From: Candidatus Eiseniibacteriota bacterium
GTDB lineage: Bacteria > Eisenbacteria > RBG-16-71-46 > CAIMUX01
Assembly (NCBI GenBank): GCA_903844735.1
Contig: CAIMUX010000128.1
Coordinates: 1-48,285, forward strand
DNA length: 48,285 bases
Reading direction: 5' to 3'
The position numbers and the translations under genes were made by a program. Below the pieces are notes generated by a model. That model had not been told where the DNA came from. It saw nothing but the letters and a program-made list of their open reading frames with translations, and made no database searches. Every line of letters begins with the position of its first letter. The first letter of the stretch is position 1. Shown piece after piece: positions 8,555-17,391 of this stretch.

Positions 8555-10610
8555 ATGGATTCGGATCGCGCTGGTCCACCCCACGTCACCAGCGTCGCCG
8601 CCGCCCAGCAATCCGGGACGAAGCTCGTCGATGTCACCTACGACCTCTACGATGCCGACGGCCACGCGATGACGGTGGCGCTCTACGTCTCGCCTGACGG
8701 AGGGGTGAGCTTCCCGATTCAGGGCGTGACGGTCTCCGGGGATGTCGGTGCGGGCATCCTGAGCGGGACGGGCCAGCACATCGAGTGGGACGCGGGGGCC
8801 GACTACCCCGACCACGTGGGAGAGACATTTGCCCCCAAGGTGACCGCCGACGATGGGCAGGCCCCGACCGGGATAGTCTGGATCCCGGCGGGCAACGTCC
8901 GGATGGGCCAGACCGGGATTGCCACGCCCGTCCACGACTTCTATGTCGATGGCTTCTACATCGACCGCCATGAAGTCTCGAACGCCAAGTACAAGGCGTT
9001 CATCGATGCCGGGGGGTACACGAACGCGGCGTACTGGAACTCGGCCGGCTGGACCTGGAGGGTGGCGAACAGCCTCACGCTGCCAGCATACTGGAATGAC
9101 CCGACCTACCACGGCGGCGGATCGCCGGTTACGAGTCGTTTCCCGTCAACGGTGTCTCCTGGTGGGAGGCCGATGCCTGCTGCCGCTGGGCGGGTGTGTG
9201 TCTGCCGACCGAGGCGAAGTGGGAGAAGGCCGCGAAAGGGGGCTGCGAGACGCACGGAGACCCCGAAACGTGCGATGCTTCCGACACCCCGACCTACCCC
9301 TGGGGAGAGGGGATCACCGGTCCGCAGGCCAACTACTACCAGAGCGGCGATCCGTACGAGAACAACGGCTGGACGACCCCGGTGGGCTGCTACGACGGCA
9401 CCAACCACGGCGGCCACCAGACGATCAACAGCCCGAGCCCCTACGGTCTCTATGACGTGGCGGGGAACGTCTGGGAGTGGTGCAGCACGAAGTACGCGGC
9501 CTACCCGTATAACCCGAATGAAGGCCGGGAGAACCCTCCGGTGTCCTACTCTGAATGCTGCCGGGTTCTGCGCGGCGGCTCCTGGGACGACGACGACGTC
9601 TACGGCCTCCGATCCGCCTACCGCAGCTACAACGGCAATCCGCTCGGTCGCACCATCGTCATCGGTTTCCGTCGTGTCAGAACCGGTTCCTCCGCGGTCG
9701 GGTGGGGGTGGGGCCGCTGTTTCAATTGGGCACGCGATTCGCCGGGGCCTGTTGCCACGACGACTACACCTGCACCTTCGTCCCCGAGGCAGAGTGTCTA
9801 AGCCCGAGTGTCTGGCACGGCGAATGGACGACGTGCTCGCCGAATCCCTGCTTCCCCGATGGCAAGTCGTATACGAATTGCCGCATCATCTCCGACTCGG
9901 GCATCCTGTTTGCCGAGAGATACTCCACAGAAGCCCCTCCCGATACGGCGGGCTTTCGGATCTTCTACGACTCCACTCGCGTGGAAATCACCAGGGATCC
10001 GGACACTCGCTTCTACATCTCGGGACGGCCGGACAGTCTCTCCCCGTGGGTCTGCGATGACGTGTTCTTGATCCATGATGACGCCACCAGTGAGGATGTG
10101 GCCCCCCTGTTGGGCCAGAGCACCACTATTGACACCAACTTCCCGCTCTGCGAGCCGATCGATTCCATCATCACGACCATCCCGGCGGGCGAGGTGACGT
10201 CCTATTTGCCGATGGGCACGAGCTGTGTCACCTTCAAGTTCGCAGACACCCAGCGCGAGATCTTCGGGAACACGGCGATCTACCTGCCGCGGCTCACCGA
10301 TCCGACCATCGGCGTGCCCGATGCAGCGCTCGATTTCCAGAAGATCCGAGTGACGCCCAATCCCACCGGCAGCGCGACGACCGTGGATCTGTGTTCCGGC
10401 AACGGCGGGCCGCATACCCCGACGATCTATGCGCCGGACGGCCGGGTGATCCGCACGTTTCCGCAGGTGCTCGTGGCGAGAGGCCAACGGCAGGCGTGGA
10501 TTTGGGACAGCAAGGACCAGGCGGGCCGGGCGGTGAGCCCCGGCGTGTACTCCTGTTCCGTCCAGACGCCGGCCGGGAGGCTGTCGGCGCGGGCGTTGGT
10601 GCTTCGATAA
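8555..10610 (+). pseudogene. Secreted-type SUMF1-domain protein with FlgD C-terminus, two frameshifts
   Basis: One gene spread over three frames. Frame one (ATG 8555, GGAGAAGG upstream) gives a beta-sandwich segment (GTKLVDVTYDLYDADGH) and the start of a SUMF1/formylglycine-generating-enzyme-like domain (IVWIPAGNVRMGQTG, VDGFYIDRHEVSNAKYKAF). Near 9113-9125 the frame slips. The next frame carries AGYESFPVNGVSWWEADACC, VCLPTEAKWEKAAKGG, DVAGNVWEW and LRGGSWDDDD. A second slip in a G-rich run near 9700-9720 leads to GACCHDDYTC and a C-terminal FlgD-like domain (VTPNPTG ... SPGVYSC) ending at 10610. Both slips equal the loss of one base. The SUMF1 end reads GFRRV rather than GFRC, so formylglycine-forming activity is unlikely. 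No signal peptide is seen at the chosen start. It could be a real pseudogene or carry assembly errors. Confidence 0.75.
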
Positions 10611-10781
10611 GCCCCAAGCCCAAAACCTGGGCATCCGGCGAATAGCTTGACGCTGCCCCCCCCCGGGGCCTATCGTTCGCCCGTCGTTGCCGTTGACAGA
10701 GTCCGGGTGCCGAGTCCCCCGCTCGTCCGAACCATCGGACCAGGGAGATGGCGTGTCCCGAACAGAGAGACCGGAGGTTTG

Positions 10782-11078
10782 ATGCCCCGACCCCGCCAGA
10801 AACAGTTCCGGCCCAAGCCGAAGCGGCCGAACCGGGGGCCCGTCGAGGAGAAGGAGAGGGCGACCAAGCCGGACGCCATCGAGGTAACCGGCACCGTCGT
10901 CGAGCCGCTGCCTAACGCCATGTTTCGGGTGGAACTGGAGAATGGCCACATCGTCCTGGCCCACATCTCCGGGAAGATGCGCAAGCACTTCATCCGCATC
11001 CTGCGCGGTGACAAGGTGACTGTCGAACTCTCGCCTTACGACCTGACCCGGGGACGCGTCGTCTACCGGTTCAAGTAG
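10782..11078 (+). CDS. infA: Translation initiation factor IF-1 with basic N-terminal extension
   Basis: A 98-residue protein whose last 70 residues are a near-textbook IF-1: [40 protein letters not shown] and [19 protein letters not shown]-1 is an OB-fold protein that occupies the 30S A site during initiation. The ATG at 10782 has GGAGG four bases upstream. A longer reading frame upstream has no ribosome site. Before the OB fold sits an extension of about 28 residues rich in Lys, Arg and Pro ([19 protein letters not shown]). The usual protein has about 72 residues. The gene stands alone between a secreted-protein gene and an ABC exporter, outside the usual ribosomal protein context. Confidence 0.93.
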   Translation: MPRPRQKQFRPKPKRPNRGPVEEKERATKPDAIEVTGTVVEPLPNAMFRVELENGHIVLAHISGKMRKHFIRILRGDKVTVELSPYDLTRGRVVYRFK

Positions 11079-11100
11079 CCGCCCGCCTGCCTGCCCCGCA

Positions 11101-11131
11101 GGGGGCCTGCCTTCGGCGGGGGCCTGCCCCC
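11101..11131 (+). terminator. GC-rich hairpin after infA, no U tract
   Basis: GGGGGCCTGCC pairs imperfectly with GGCCTGCCCCC across a TTCGGCGG loop region. No T run follows, so a role in termination or mRNA stability is only possible. Confidence 0.3.
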
Positions 11132-11271
11132 GGGAGGGAGCATGCCCCATTGTGGGAGGGGCCATCTCCAGGGATCGTGCCCCCGGGGGCGGCGAAACCG
11201 GCGCTCGGTTTCCCCGCTCGGTTCGGCCGCACGCGCCGCCCCGAGAAACCGCCGCGAACGGAGGCCATACC

Positions 11272-13086
11272 GTGCCTATGTGGGATGACGACGGCCCGAC
11301 AGAGGAAGGCCACATCCGACGCTTGAGCTTGCTCGACATGCTGCGGCGGATCCGGCCGCGGCTTCGTCCCTATCGCGGGACGTTTCTACTCGCCATCGCC
11401 CTCATGCTTCTCTCGGTGGCCACCGACCTTTCCGGGCCGCTCATCCTGCGACGTCTGATCGACGGGGTGATCCCGGCCGCCATGAAAGACGGGCAGATCG
11501 GCGGCATCCTCCTCACCGCCGGACTCTATCTCGGCCTCTTCCTGGTGGGCGCGGCCGCCGGGTACGCGCAGGCCCTGCTGGTGGCGCGCCTCGGCTTGAG
11601 TCTGGTGACGAAGCTGAAACGCGACACCTTCGAGCACCTTCTGAATCTCGGCATGGACTACTTCGACGCCAACCCCCCAGGGCGGCTCATGGCCCGCGTG
11701 GAGTCGGACGCCGAGCGGCTGCAGATGCTCTTTTCCGAGGTGGCGTTGGCGATGGCGCGCAGCTTCCTTCTGCTCGCCGGCACACTCACCGTGATGTTTC
11801 TTGCCGGGTGGAAGATCACGCTCGGTCTCTTAGGCCTCCTCTTGCCGGTGATCGTGGGCGGGCTCTTTTTCCTGGGATTCCTGCGCCGGGTATACGCCAC
11901 GGTGCGGCGACTCTACGCACGCCTCACCACCTTCGTCACCGAGTACGTGCAGGCCGTGCCGGTGCTGCAGGTGTTCGGCCGCACAGCCTGGACCTTGGAG
12001 AAACTCCGCGTGGTCAACCGAGAGCGGTACGACGCGGAGAGGCGCGCAGCCTTCTTTGAGTACGGGTTCTGGAGCTTCTTCTTCAGCCTCGAAGTGGTGG
12101 CGGTGATGCTGATCCTCCGGCTCGGCTTCGGCGCTTCCGCGGTGGTGGCGGGCATGACACTGGGGACCCTGGTGCTCTTCGTCGAATACACGCGGCGGCT
12201 GTTTTTTCCTCTTCTTATGTTCGCGGAGCAGATCCAGTTCCTGCAGCGGGCCTTTGCCTCGGCCGATCGCGTCTTCGGCATCCTCTCCACCGAGAGCACG
12301 GTGGCCGACGCGCCCGGGACCACGGACTGCCTGCCCCGCGACTGGAAGACGCTCTCGTTCGACCGCGTCACCTTCGACTACGCGGAGGGCTCCCGCGCCC
12401 TCGAGGACGTCTCCTTCACCGTGCGCCGGGGTGAAACGGTGGCGCTGGCGGGCCCGTCCGGCGGCGGCAAGACCACGGTGACATCGCTCCTGCTCCGCTT
12501 CTACGAGCCGACCTCCGGGGCGATCCTGCTCGACGGCAACGACATACGCAGCTTCTCCCTTTCTACGTGGCGCGATGCGATCGGGCTCGTCTTGCAGGAC
12601 ATTCACCTCTTCCCCGGCACCGTGGGCGACAACCTGCGCGTCTTCGCCGATGGCATCCCCGACGAGCGGCTTGCCGGCGCAATCAGCTCCCTGGGTGCCG
12701 AGGAGATCCTCTCCCGCCTTTCGAAGGGTTTGGGGACTGACCTGGCCGAGGGAGGCCAGAACCTCTCCATGGGCGAGCGGCAACTCATCTCTTTCGCGCG
12801 CGCTCTCGTGCGTGATCCGCAGATTCTGATCCTCGACGAGGCCACGTCCTCGGTCGACCCGGGCACGGAACGGAAGCTGCAGGAGAGCATCGAACGCCTT
12901 CGCCGCGGCCGCACCTCGCTGGTCGTGGCCCACCGGCTGAGCACCATCACCGCAGCCGACCGGATCCTTGTTCTGCAGCGAGGGCGCCTGGTCGAGGAAG
13001 GTACACATCGCGAGCTGTATGAGCGTGACGGGATCTACCGCGGGCTGTTTGATTTGCAGTTCGAGGCCGGGGAGGTGGTGTCGTGA
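11272..13086 (+). CDS. Heterodimeric ABC exporter subunit A (permease-ATPase)
   Basis: A 604-residue half-exporter with six membrane helices (residues about 30-310) followed by an ATPase domain. Walker A is GPSGGGKTT near residue 393, the signature is NLSMGERQL near 496, Walker B is ILILDEATSS near 518 with the catalytic Glu present, and the switch His is in VVAHRLS. A GTG start at 11272 is chosen because GGAGG lies seven bases upstream. ATG 11278 would be 13 bases away, and an upstream ATG at 11152 would add a low-complexity 40-residue leader. The signature deviates from LSGGQ, as in heterodimeric exporters where one ATP site is degenerate. It shares a GTGA overlap with the second subunit. 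The substrate is unknown. Confidence 0.92.
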   Translation: MPMWDDDGPTEEGHIRRLSLLDMLRRIRPRLRPYRGTFLLAIALMLLSVATDLSGPLILRRLIDGVIPAAMKDGQIGGILLTAGLYLGLFLVGAAAGYAQALLVARLGLSLVTKLKRDTFEHLLNLGMDYFDANPPGRLMARVESDAERLQMLFSEVALAMARSFLLLAGTLTVMFLAGWKITLGLLGLLLPVIVGGLFFLGFLRRVYATVRRLYARLTTFVTEYVQAVPVLQVFGRTAWTLEKLRVVNRERYDAERRAAFFEYGFWSFFFSLEVVAVMLILRLGFGASAVVAGMTLGTLVLFVEYTRRLFFPLLMFAEQIQFLQRAFASADRVFGILSTESTVADAPGTTDCLPRDWKTLSFDRVTFDYAEGSRALEDVSFTVRRGETVALAGPSGGGKTTVTSLLLRFYEPTSGAILLDGNDIRSFSLSTWRDAIGLVLQDIHLFPGTVGDNLRVFADGIPDERLAGAISSLGAEEILSRLSKGLGTDLAEGGQNLSMGERQLISFARALVRDPQILILDEATSSVDPGTERKLQESIERLRRGRTSLVVAHRLSTITAADRILVLQRGRLVEEGTHRELYERDGIYRGLFDLQFEAGEVVS

Positions 13087-14996
13087 AGCGGCGTAAGACC
13101 AGCATGGCGGGGGCGCCGACAACAGCCGGGCGCGGCGCCGCCGCCCCGGACGCCGCCGCACCCGACACTGCGACCAGGAAGGACGCGGCAGCCCCCGGAA
13201 AGGCCGCGCCCAGCGGCGGACTGGCCTGGATCTGGAGCTACTGGCGGCCCCATCGCGGCTTCCTCGTCTTCCTCTTCATCTTCACGCTCGTATCAAGCGC
13301 GGTCACCGTCGCTTACCCGATGGTCTTCAAGCTGGTTCTAGACCACTTAACCAAAGCCGCCAAAGAGACCGGCGGGAAGATCCCCGAGGCGGCGGTGCGC
13401 CGGGTGCTGCTTTTCCTCGGCGCCATCGCCGTGGGGCGCTTCGTTGCCGGGTTCTACCCGTCCTTCCGCGCCTGGATGAACCTCAAGATCGACGTCGATG
13501 TTCGCGAAGCGGTATTCCGCAGAATCCTCCAGAAGGACTTCCGTTTCTTCCACAAGTTCGCCCCCGGAGACCTATCGACCCGTCTCATGGACGACATCTC
13601 CGAGTACCCGAAGATCGCCTGGTTCTCCTGCTCGGGGATCTTTCGCGCCGTTGACGCGGCGAGCCGGCTGGTCTTCTGCGTGGCGGCGATGCTCCTGCTC
13701 AACTGGAAGCTGACCCTCCTCTCGCTGGTCCCTCTGCCGGTGATGATGTACGTCATCTACCGCGTGCGAGCCCGGCTGACCGAGGCGGGCGAAGCCCAGC
13801 AGAAGGCGATCTCCACGACCAACGAGATGCTCGAAAAGACATTCTCCGGGATCCGGATTGTGAAGGCGTTCAGCGCCGAACCGGGCCAGACCCGAGCTCT
13901 CGGACGCATCCTCGACGACCGTATTACGGTGCAGTACCGGTTGCAGCGGTTGTGGGCCACCATCACCACCTTCGATACGGTCGCCAGCCGCATCGGGCAG
14001 TTGGTCGTGCTGGCGGTCGGCGGCGCCCTGGCTGTGCGCGGGGAGGTCACCGTCGGCACCCTTTACGCGTTCTTTATCTACCTCGACATGCTCGTGCAGC
14101 CGATGTGGGATCTGCCGAACCTGGTGGTGACGTCCCGACAGGCGTTCGTCTCCATCGACCGGGAGGAGGAGTTGATCCGCTTCCCGGTGGAGGTGGAGCA
14201 CGGCAGGGCCGGAGCGTCGCTGCCCGCGATCGAGACGCTGGCCTTCGAGGACGTGCGCTTCGCCTACGAAGAGGGACGCGCGGCGCTCCAGGGGATCTCT
14301 TTCCAGGCCCGTCGCGGTACCGTTCTGGCAGTGGTGGGCCCGGTCGCCTCGGGCAAGTCGACGTTGCTCAAGCTGACCGCGGGGCTCCTCCTCCCCGGCG
14401 CGGGGCGCATCCTCGTCCATGGTCGCCCTCTCTCCGATTGGAGCTGGGATGACTACCGCGCTCGCATCGGCTACGCGCCACAGGACTCGCTCCTCTTCAG
14501 CGAATCGATCCGCGAGAACGTGAGCATGGGCCGGCCCGCGCTACCGGACGCAGACGGGAACGACTGGGTGCATCGGGTCCTGGCCGTGGCGCGGATGGAA
14601 GACGAACTTGCGGTCCTGCCGCTGGGAACCGAGACGGTCCTGGGACAGAAGGGGTCGAAAGTCTCCGGCGGACAACGCCAGCGCATCTCCATCGCCCGTT
14701 CCCTGTACGGGCGGCCGGAGCTGCTGCTGCTGGACGACTGCACCGCCAGCCTCGACGCGGAGAATGAAGACCGACTGTGGGCGGGACTGCGGGCGGTGCT
14801 GCCCGACGCGACCGTGCTCCTGGTCAGCCATCGGCTGGCGACGATCCGCCGCGCCGACAGGATCCTGGTCCTGGACGCCGGGAAACTCGCCGACCAAGGG
14901 ACCCATGACGAACTGGCAGGGCGCTGTCCGGTCTATCGCCGATTCCTGGAGCGCGAGGAGGAGCGGGCGAGGGTGACGGCGGCGGTCGGCGACTGA
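13083..14996 (+). CDS. Heterodimeric ABC exporter subunit B (permease-ATPase, degenerate site)
   Basis: A 637-residue half-exporter. The first 50 residues are an Ala/Pro-rich cytoplasmic arm, then six helices, then an ATPase domain with Walker A GPVASGKST near residue 418, canonical signature KVSGGQRQR near 525 and Walker B LLLLDDCTAS near 546. The residue after Walker B is Asp where the catalytic Glu is normal. This subunit's Walker motifs would pair with the non-canonical signature of subunit A. The two oddities therefore fall in the same composite ATP site, as known for TM287/288 and BmrCD-type exporters. The start GTG overlaps the stop of subunit A, so one operon with equal synthesis is expected. 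Confidence 0.92.
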   Translation: MKRRKTSMAGAPTTAGRGAAAPDAAAPDTATRKDAAAPGKAAPSGGLAWIWSYWRPHRGFLVFLFIFTLVSSAVTVAYPMVFKLVLDHLTKAAKETGGKIPEAAVRRVLLFLGAIAVGRFVAGFYPSFRAWMNLKIDVDVREAVFRRILQKDFRFFHKFAPGDLSTRLMDDISEYPKIAWFSCSGIFRAVDAASRLVFCVAAMLLLNWKLTLLSLVPLPVMMYVIYRVRARLTEAGEAQQKAISTTNEMLEKTFSGIRIVKAFSAEPGQTRALGRILDDRITVQYRLQRLWATITTFDTVASRIGQLVVLAVGGALAVRGEVTVGTLYAFFIYLDMLVQPMWDLPNLVVTSRQAFVSIDREEELIRFPVEVEHGRAGASLPAIETLAFEDVRFAYEEGRAALQGISFQARRGTVLAVVGPVASGKSTLLKLTAGLLLPGAGRILVHGRPLSDWSWDDYRARIGYAPQDSLLFSESIRENVSMGRPALPDADGNDWVHRVLAVARMEDELAVLPLGTETVLGQKGSKVSGGQRQRISIARSLYGRPELLLLDDCTASLDAENEDRLWAGLRAVLPDATVLLVSHRLATIRRADRILVLDAGKLADQGTHDELAGRCPVYRRFLEREEERARVTAAVGD

Positions 14997-15356
14997 ACGA
15001 GTCTTCCTGCTGCTCCCGTGATTTGCGGGAAGGCCGACGCGGACGGGGTCCGCAGGAACGTCGGCTCCGCACCGCCGGCGACTGCCCGATCCCCGGCTCT
15101 TCTCGCCATCTCACTGATGACGCAAGAAGGACGGCGACCGCGCCGGTCACACGCAGAGAGAACGCCCTCTCTGCACAGCGCGCACGGTCAAGACATTCAG
15201 CCGAGCCACGACTCATCATCGTGATTCCGGTTACGGATCCGTGCCCAGCCCGGATCTCCCGAGCGGAGACGGCCATCGACCTAGAAGGATTACTTCGAGG
15301 CCTACCGTTCGCTGGAGATTTGCCGAGGCCGAGGCCGGCACCAAAGTCGGCCCCAC
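14997..15356. other. Gene-free stretch after the ABC exporter
   Basis: No protein family, hairpin with U tract, or repeat was recognised on either strand. Short overlapping open frames show no motif and no ribosome binding site. Confidence 0.4.
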
Positions 15357-15557
15357 CTATGCGGCATTCGCCGCCGTTGCGGTCTCCGCCGTCGGCGTCG
15401 CCCGACGCGCCCGGCGGTACATCCTGCGGAAGTACGAGCGCACCCGGTCCCGCTCAGACGGGTAGAGCTCCGCCAGGCGGTGGCCGACCCGGCGGGACGT
15501 CTCGATGGCGGCGAGCTTCTCCACCTGGAGCAGGCCGAAGGAAGCTGCTTCGGCCAT
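15357..15557 (-). CDS. Possible small basic protein, or gene remnant
   Basis: A 66-residue frame with strong G/C preference at third codon positions, like the real genes around it, and a GAGG five bases before the ATG at 15557. The translation begins MAEAASFGLLQVEKLAAIE, continues with HRLAELYPSERDRVRSYFRR and ends in an Arg/Ala-rich tail. The frame stays open upstream to a GTG at 15611. No family is recognised. It could be a true small protein or the surviving piece of a larger lost gene, since its surroundings are otherwise non-coding. Confidence 0.4.
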   Translation of the reverse strand: MAEAASFGLLQVEKLAAIETSRRVGHRLAELYPSERDRVRSYFRRMYRRARRATPTAETATAANAA

Positions 15558-15611
15558 CAACGCCTCGGCCCGACAAGCGGCCACGGCGACGCCCCCGTGA
15601 TCAGATCGCAC

Positions 15612-15927
15612 CCTTGTCCATCATCAGCACCGGCCCGGGCATCGGCTGGTGGTCCATCCCCGGCCCCCGATCCGGAGCCGGAGATACTGGTCGCTTCCCT
15701 CCTCGAACCGGTTGACGCGCGACCGGTGGAGACCCGCCCCGACACCGGGAGGGCGAACCACCGCTTGCACGGACCATCGTTCGCTGGCACACTTGCTTGC
15801 AGGAGACCAACCGGGACAGATCCCCCGATGGAATGAGTCTCACCCCGCTGCCCCGCCACCGGCGGGACGGCCCCCGCAGTGGGGCACGGCAGATGACCGG
15901 GTGTACCGCAGACAAGGAGACGAACGC
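15612..15927. other. Gene-free stretch upstream of transaldolase
   Basis: No supported gene. The right end holds the ribosome binding site AAGGAGA of the transaldolase gene. The frame of tal is open to 15649, but that extension has no family similarity or start signal. Confidence 0.4.
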
Positions 15928-17052
15928 ATGTCCCGTAGTTCCTGCCACGCCCTGCGCGACGCCGGCACCGCCACCTGGCTGGACCAGTTGAGCCGTGATC
16001 TAATCCTCGATGGACGCCTCGCCTCCCTCCTGGACCGGGCTGCCCTCTGTGGCGTCACCAGCAACCCGTCGATTTTCCATTCTGCGATGACCACCGGCCA
16101 GTCGTATGACGCCCCCTTCGCCGGACTCGCGGCGCGCGGCCTGGGCGCCGAGGAGATCTACGAGTCGCTGGCGGTGGAGGACATCCGCCTCGCCTGCGAT
16201 GTCTTGCGCCCGGTCTACGATGCGTCGCAGGGCGGCGACGGCTTCGTGAGCTTGGAGGTTTCGCCGCACCTGGCGAGGGACACCGCGGGAACCACCGCCG
16301 CAGCGCGCCGTCTCTACGCACGCGTCGACCGGCCGAATCTGATGATCAAGGTGCCGGGCACGCCCGAAGGGCTACCGGCTATCGAGACGCTCCTCGCCGA
16401 GGGCATTGCCGTCAATGTCACCCTTCTCTTCGCGGTGGAGGCGTACGAGTCGGTAACGAAGGCGTACATCCGCGGGTTGGAGCGCCGCGTGGCCGCCGGA
16501 CAGGCTCCCGATACTCCGTCGGTGGCCAGCTTCTTCATCAGCCGCATCGACACGCTGGTAGACACACTGCTGGAGGAAGTGGCGCAGAAGGCGGCCGGCG
16601 ACACCGCCCGCGCGGAGGTCTTAGGCCTGCGCGGCCAGGCGGCGGTGGCCAACGCCAAGCTCGCCTACCGGTCCTACCAGGCCGTCTTCGGCGGCGCCGA
16701 GTTCGCCCCGTTGCGCACACGGGGTGCCAGGGTACAGCGACCGCTTTGGGCCTCCACCTCGACGAAGAACCCTGCCTATCTCGACGTCATGTATGTCGAG
16801 CCGCTCATCGGCCCCGACACCGTGAACACGATGCCGCCCGACACCCTCGAGGCGTTTCTCGACCATGGCCGCGTGGTGCCCGGCACGGTCACACAGGGGC
16901 TCGATTCGGCCGCGGCGCTCCTTCGCCGCATAGAGGGGTTCGGCATCTCCATGACAGCGGTGACACAACGGCTTCTCGACGAAGGGATCGCCAAGTTCGT
17001 GCAGCCGTATGACAAGCTGCTGGTGGCGCTGGAGGGAAAGCGGAAGGGCTGA
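15928..17052 (+). CDS. tal: Transaldolase
   Basis: A 374-residue transaldolase, which transfers a dihydroxyacetone unit between sugar phosphates in the non-oxidative pentose phosphate pathway. The long form (about 370 residues, as in actinobacteria and cyanobacteria) is evident. Motifs are CGVTSNPSIFHSAM near the N-terminus, the Schiff-base lysine in NLMIKVPGTPEG near residue 140, GIAVNVTLLF, SVASFFISRIDTLVD, and RPLWASTSTKNPAYLDVMYV. The ATG at 15928 has AAGGAGA seven bases upstream and matches the usual N-terminus (LDQLSRDLI). It stands alone with no other pentose phosphate gene adjacent. Confidence 0.95.
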   Translation: MSRSSCHALRDAGTATWLDQLSRDLILDGRLASLLDRAALCGVTSNPSIFHSAMTTGQSYDAPFAGLAARGLGAEEIYESLAVEDIRLACDVLRPVYDASQGGDGFVSLEVSPHLARDTAGTTAAARRLYARVDRPNLMIKVPGTPEGLPAIETLLAEGIAVNVTLLFAVEAYESVTKAYIRGLERRVAAGQAPDTPSVASFFISRIDTLVDTLLEEVAQKAAGDTARAEVLGLRGQAAVANAKLAYRSYQAVFGGAEFAPLRTRGARVQRPLWASTSTKNPAYLDVMYVEPLIGPDTVNTMPPDTLEAFLDHGRVVPGTVTQGLDSAAALLRRIEGFGISMTAVTQRLLDEGIAKFVQPYDKLLVALEGKRKG

Positions 17053-17171
17053 TGGGGTAGTTCCCGAAAACCCACAACGGTCTTGGAGGAACACGGGCCA
17101 GCACCGGCCCCAGATCGTCCGTCCAGCTTGTGAATCTTCATCAGGTCACACGCCACGGTCATCGCGCTACC

Positions 17172-17345
17172 CGTAGTCCGCGAACGCCTCGTAGTCCGCC
17201 TCCAGTCGGCCTTGGAGAACGCGACCCTGCGATGGCAATTCACGATCTATCAAAAGAATCAGAAGCGCCCGAAACTTCGAACCGTGGATGCGTCTTCTGG
17301 GTTCTCCTCCGCAGGCTTTGGTCGGCCATGACGGGCAAGATCGGG
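17172..17345 (+). pseudogene. Remnant of integrase-core transposase (N-terminal part)
   Basis: One frame gives LENATLRWQFTIYQKNQKRP then KLRTVD, which resembles the N-terminus of integrase-core transposases (families read like ENLALRQQLAVY...KRPKLRTVDRLFW). Just after this, the neighbouring frame continues with CVFWVLLRRLWS, the next block of the same family. A small indel near 17290 therefore separates the two. No further transposase block, terminal inverted repeat or target duplication is seen. The fragment explains most of the 339-bp gap between tal and the Gly-rich lipoprotein gene. Confidence 0.6.
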
Positions 17346-17391
17346 CGATCAGAGGACCACCCGATCTACCGCGTGAACGCCGATGACCCGG

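Noticed and set aside
8156-10060. Single 634-residue + strand protein
   Set aside because: Its first 130 residues are antisense to tatT, and after about 9120 the frame loses similarity to the SUMF1 fold, which continues in another frame.
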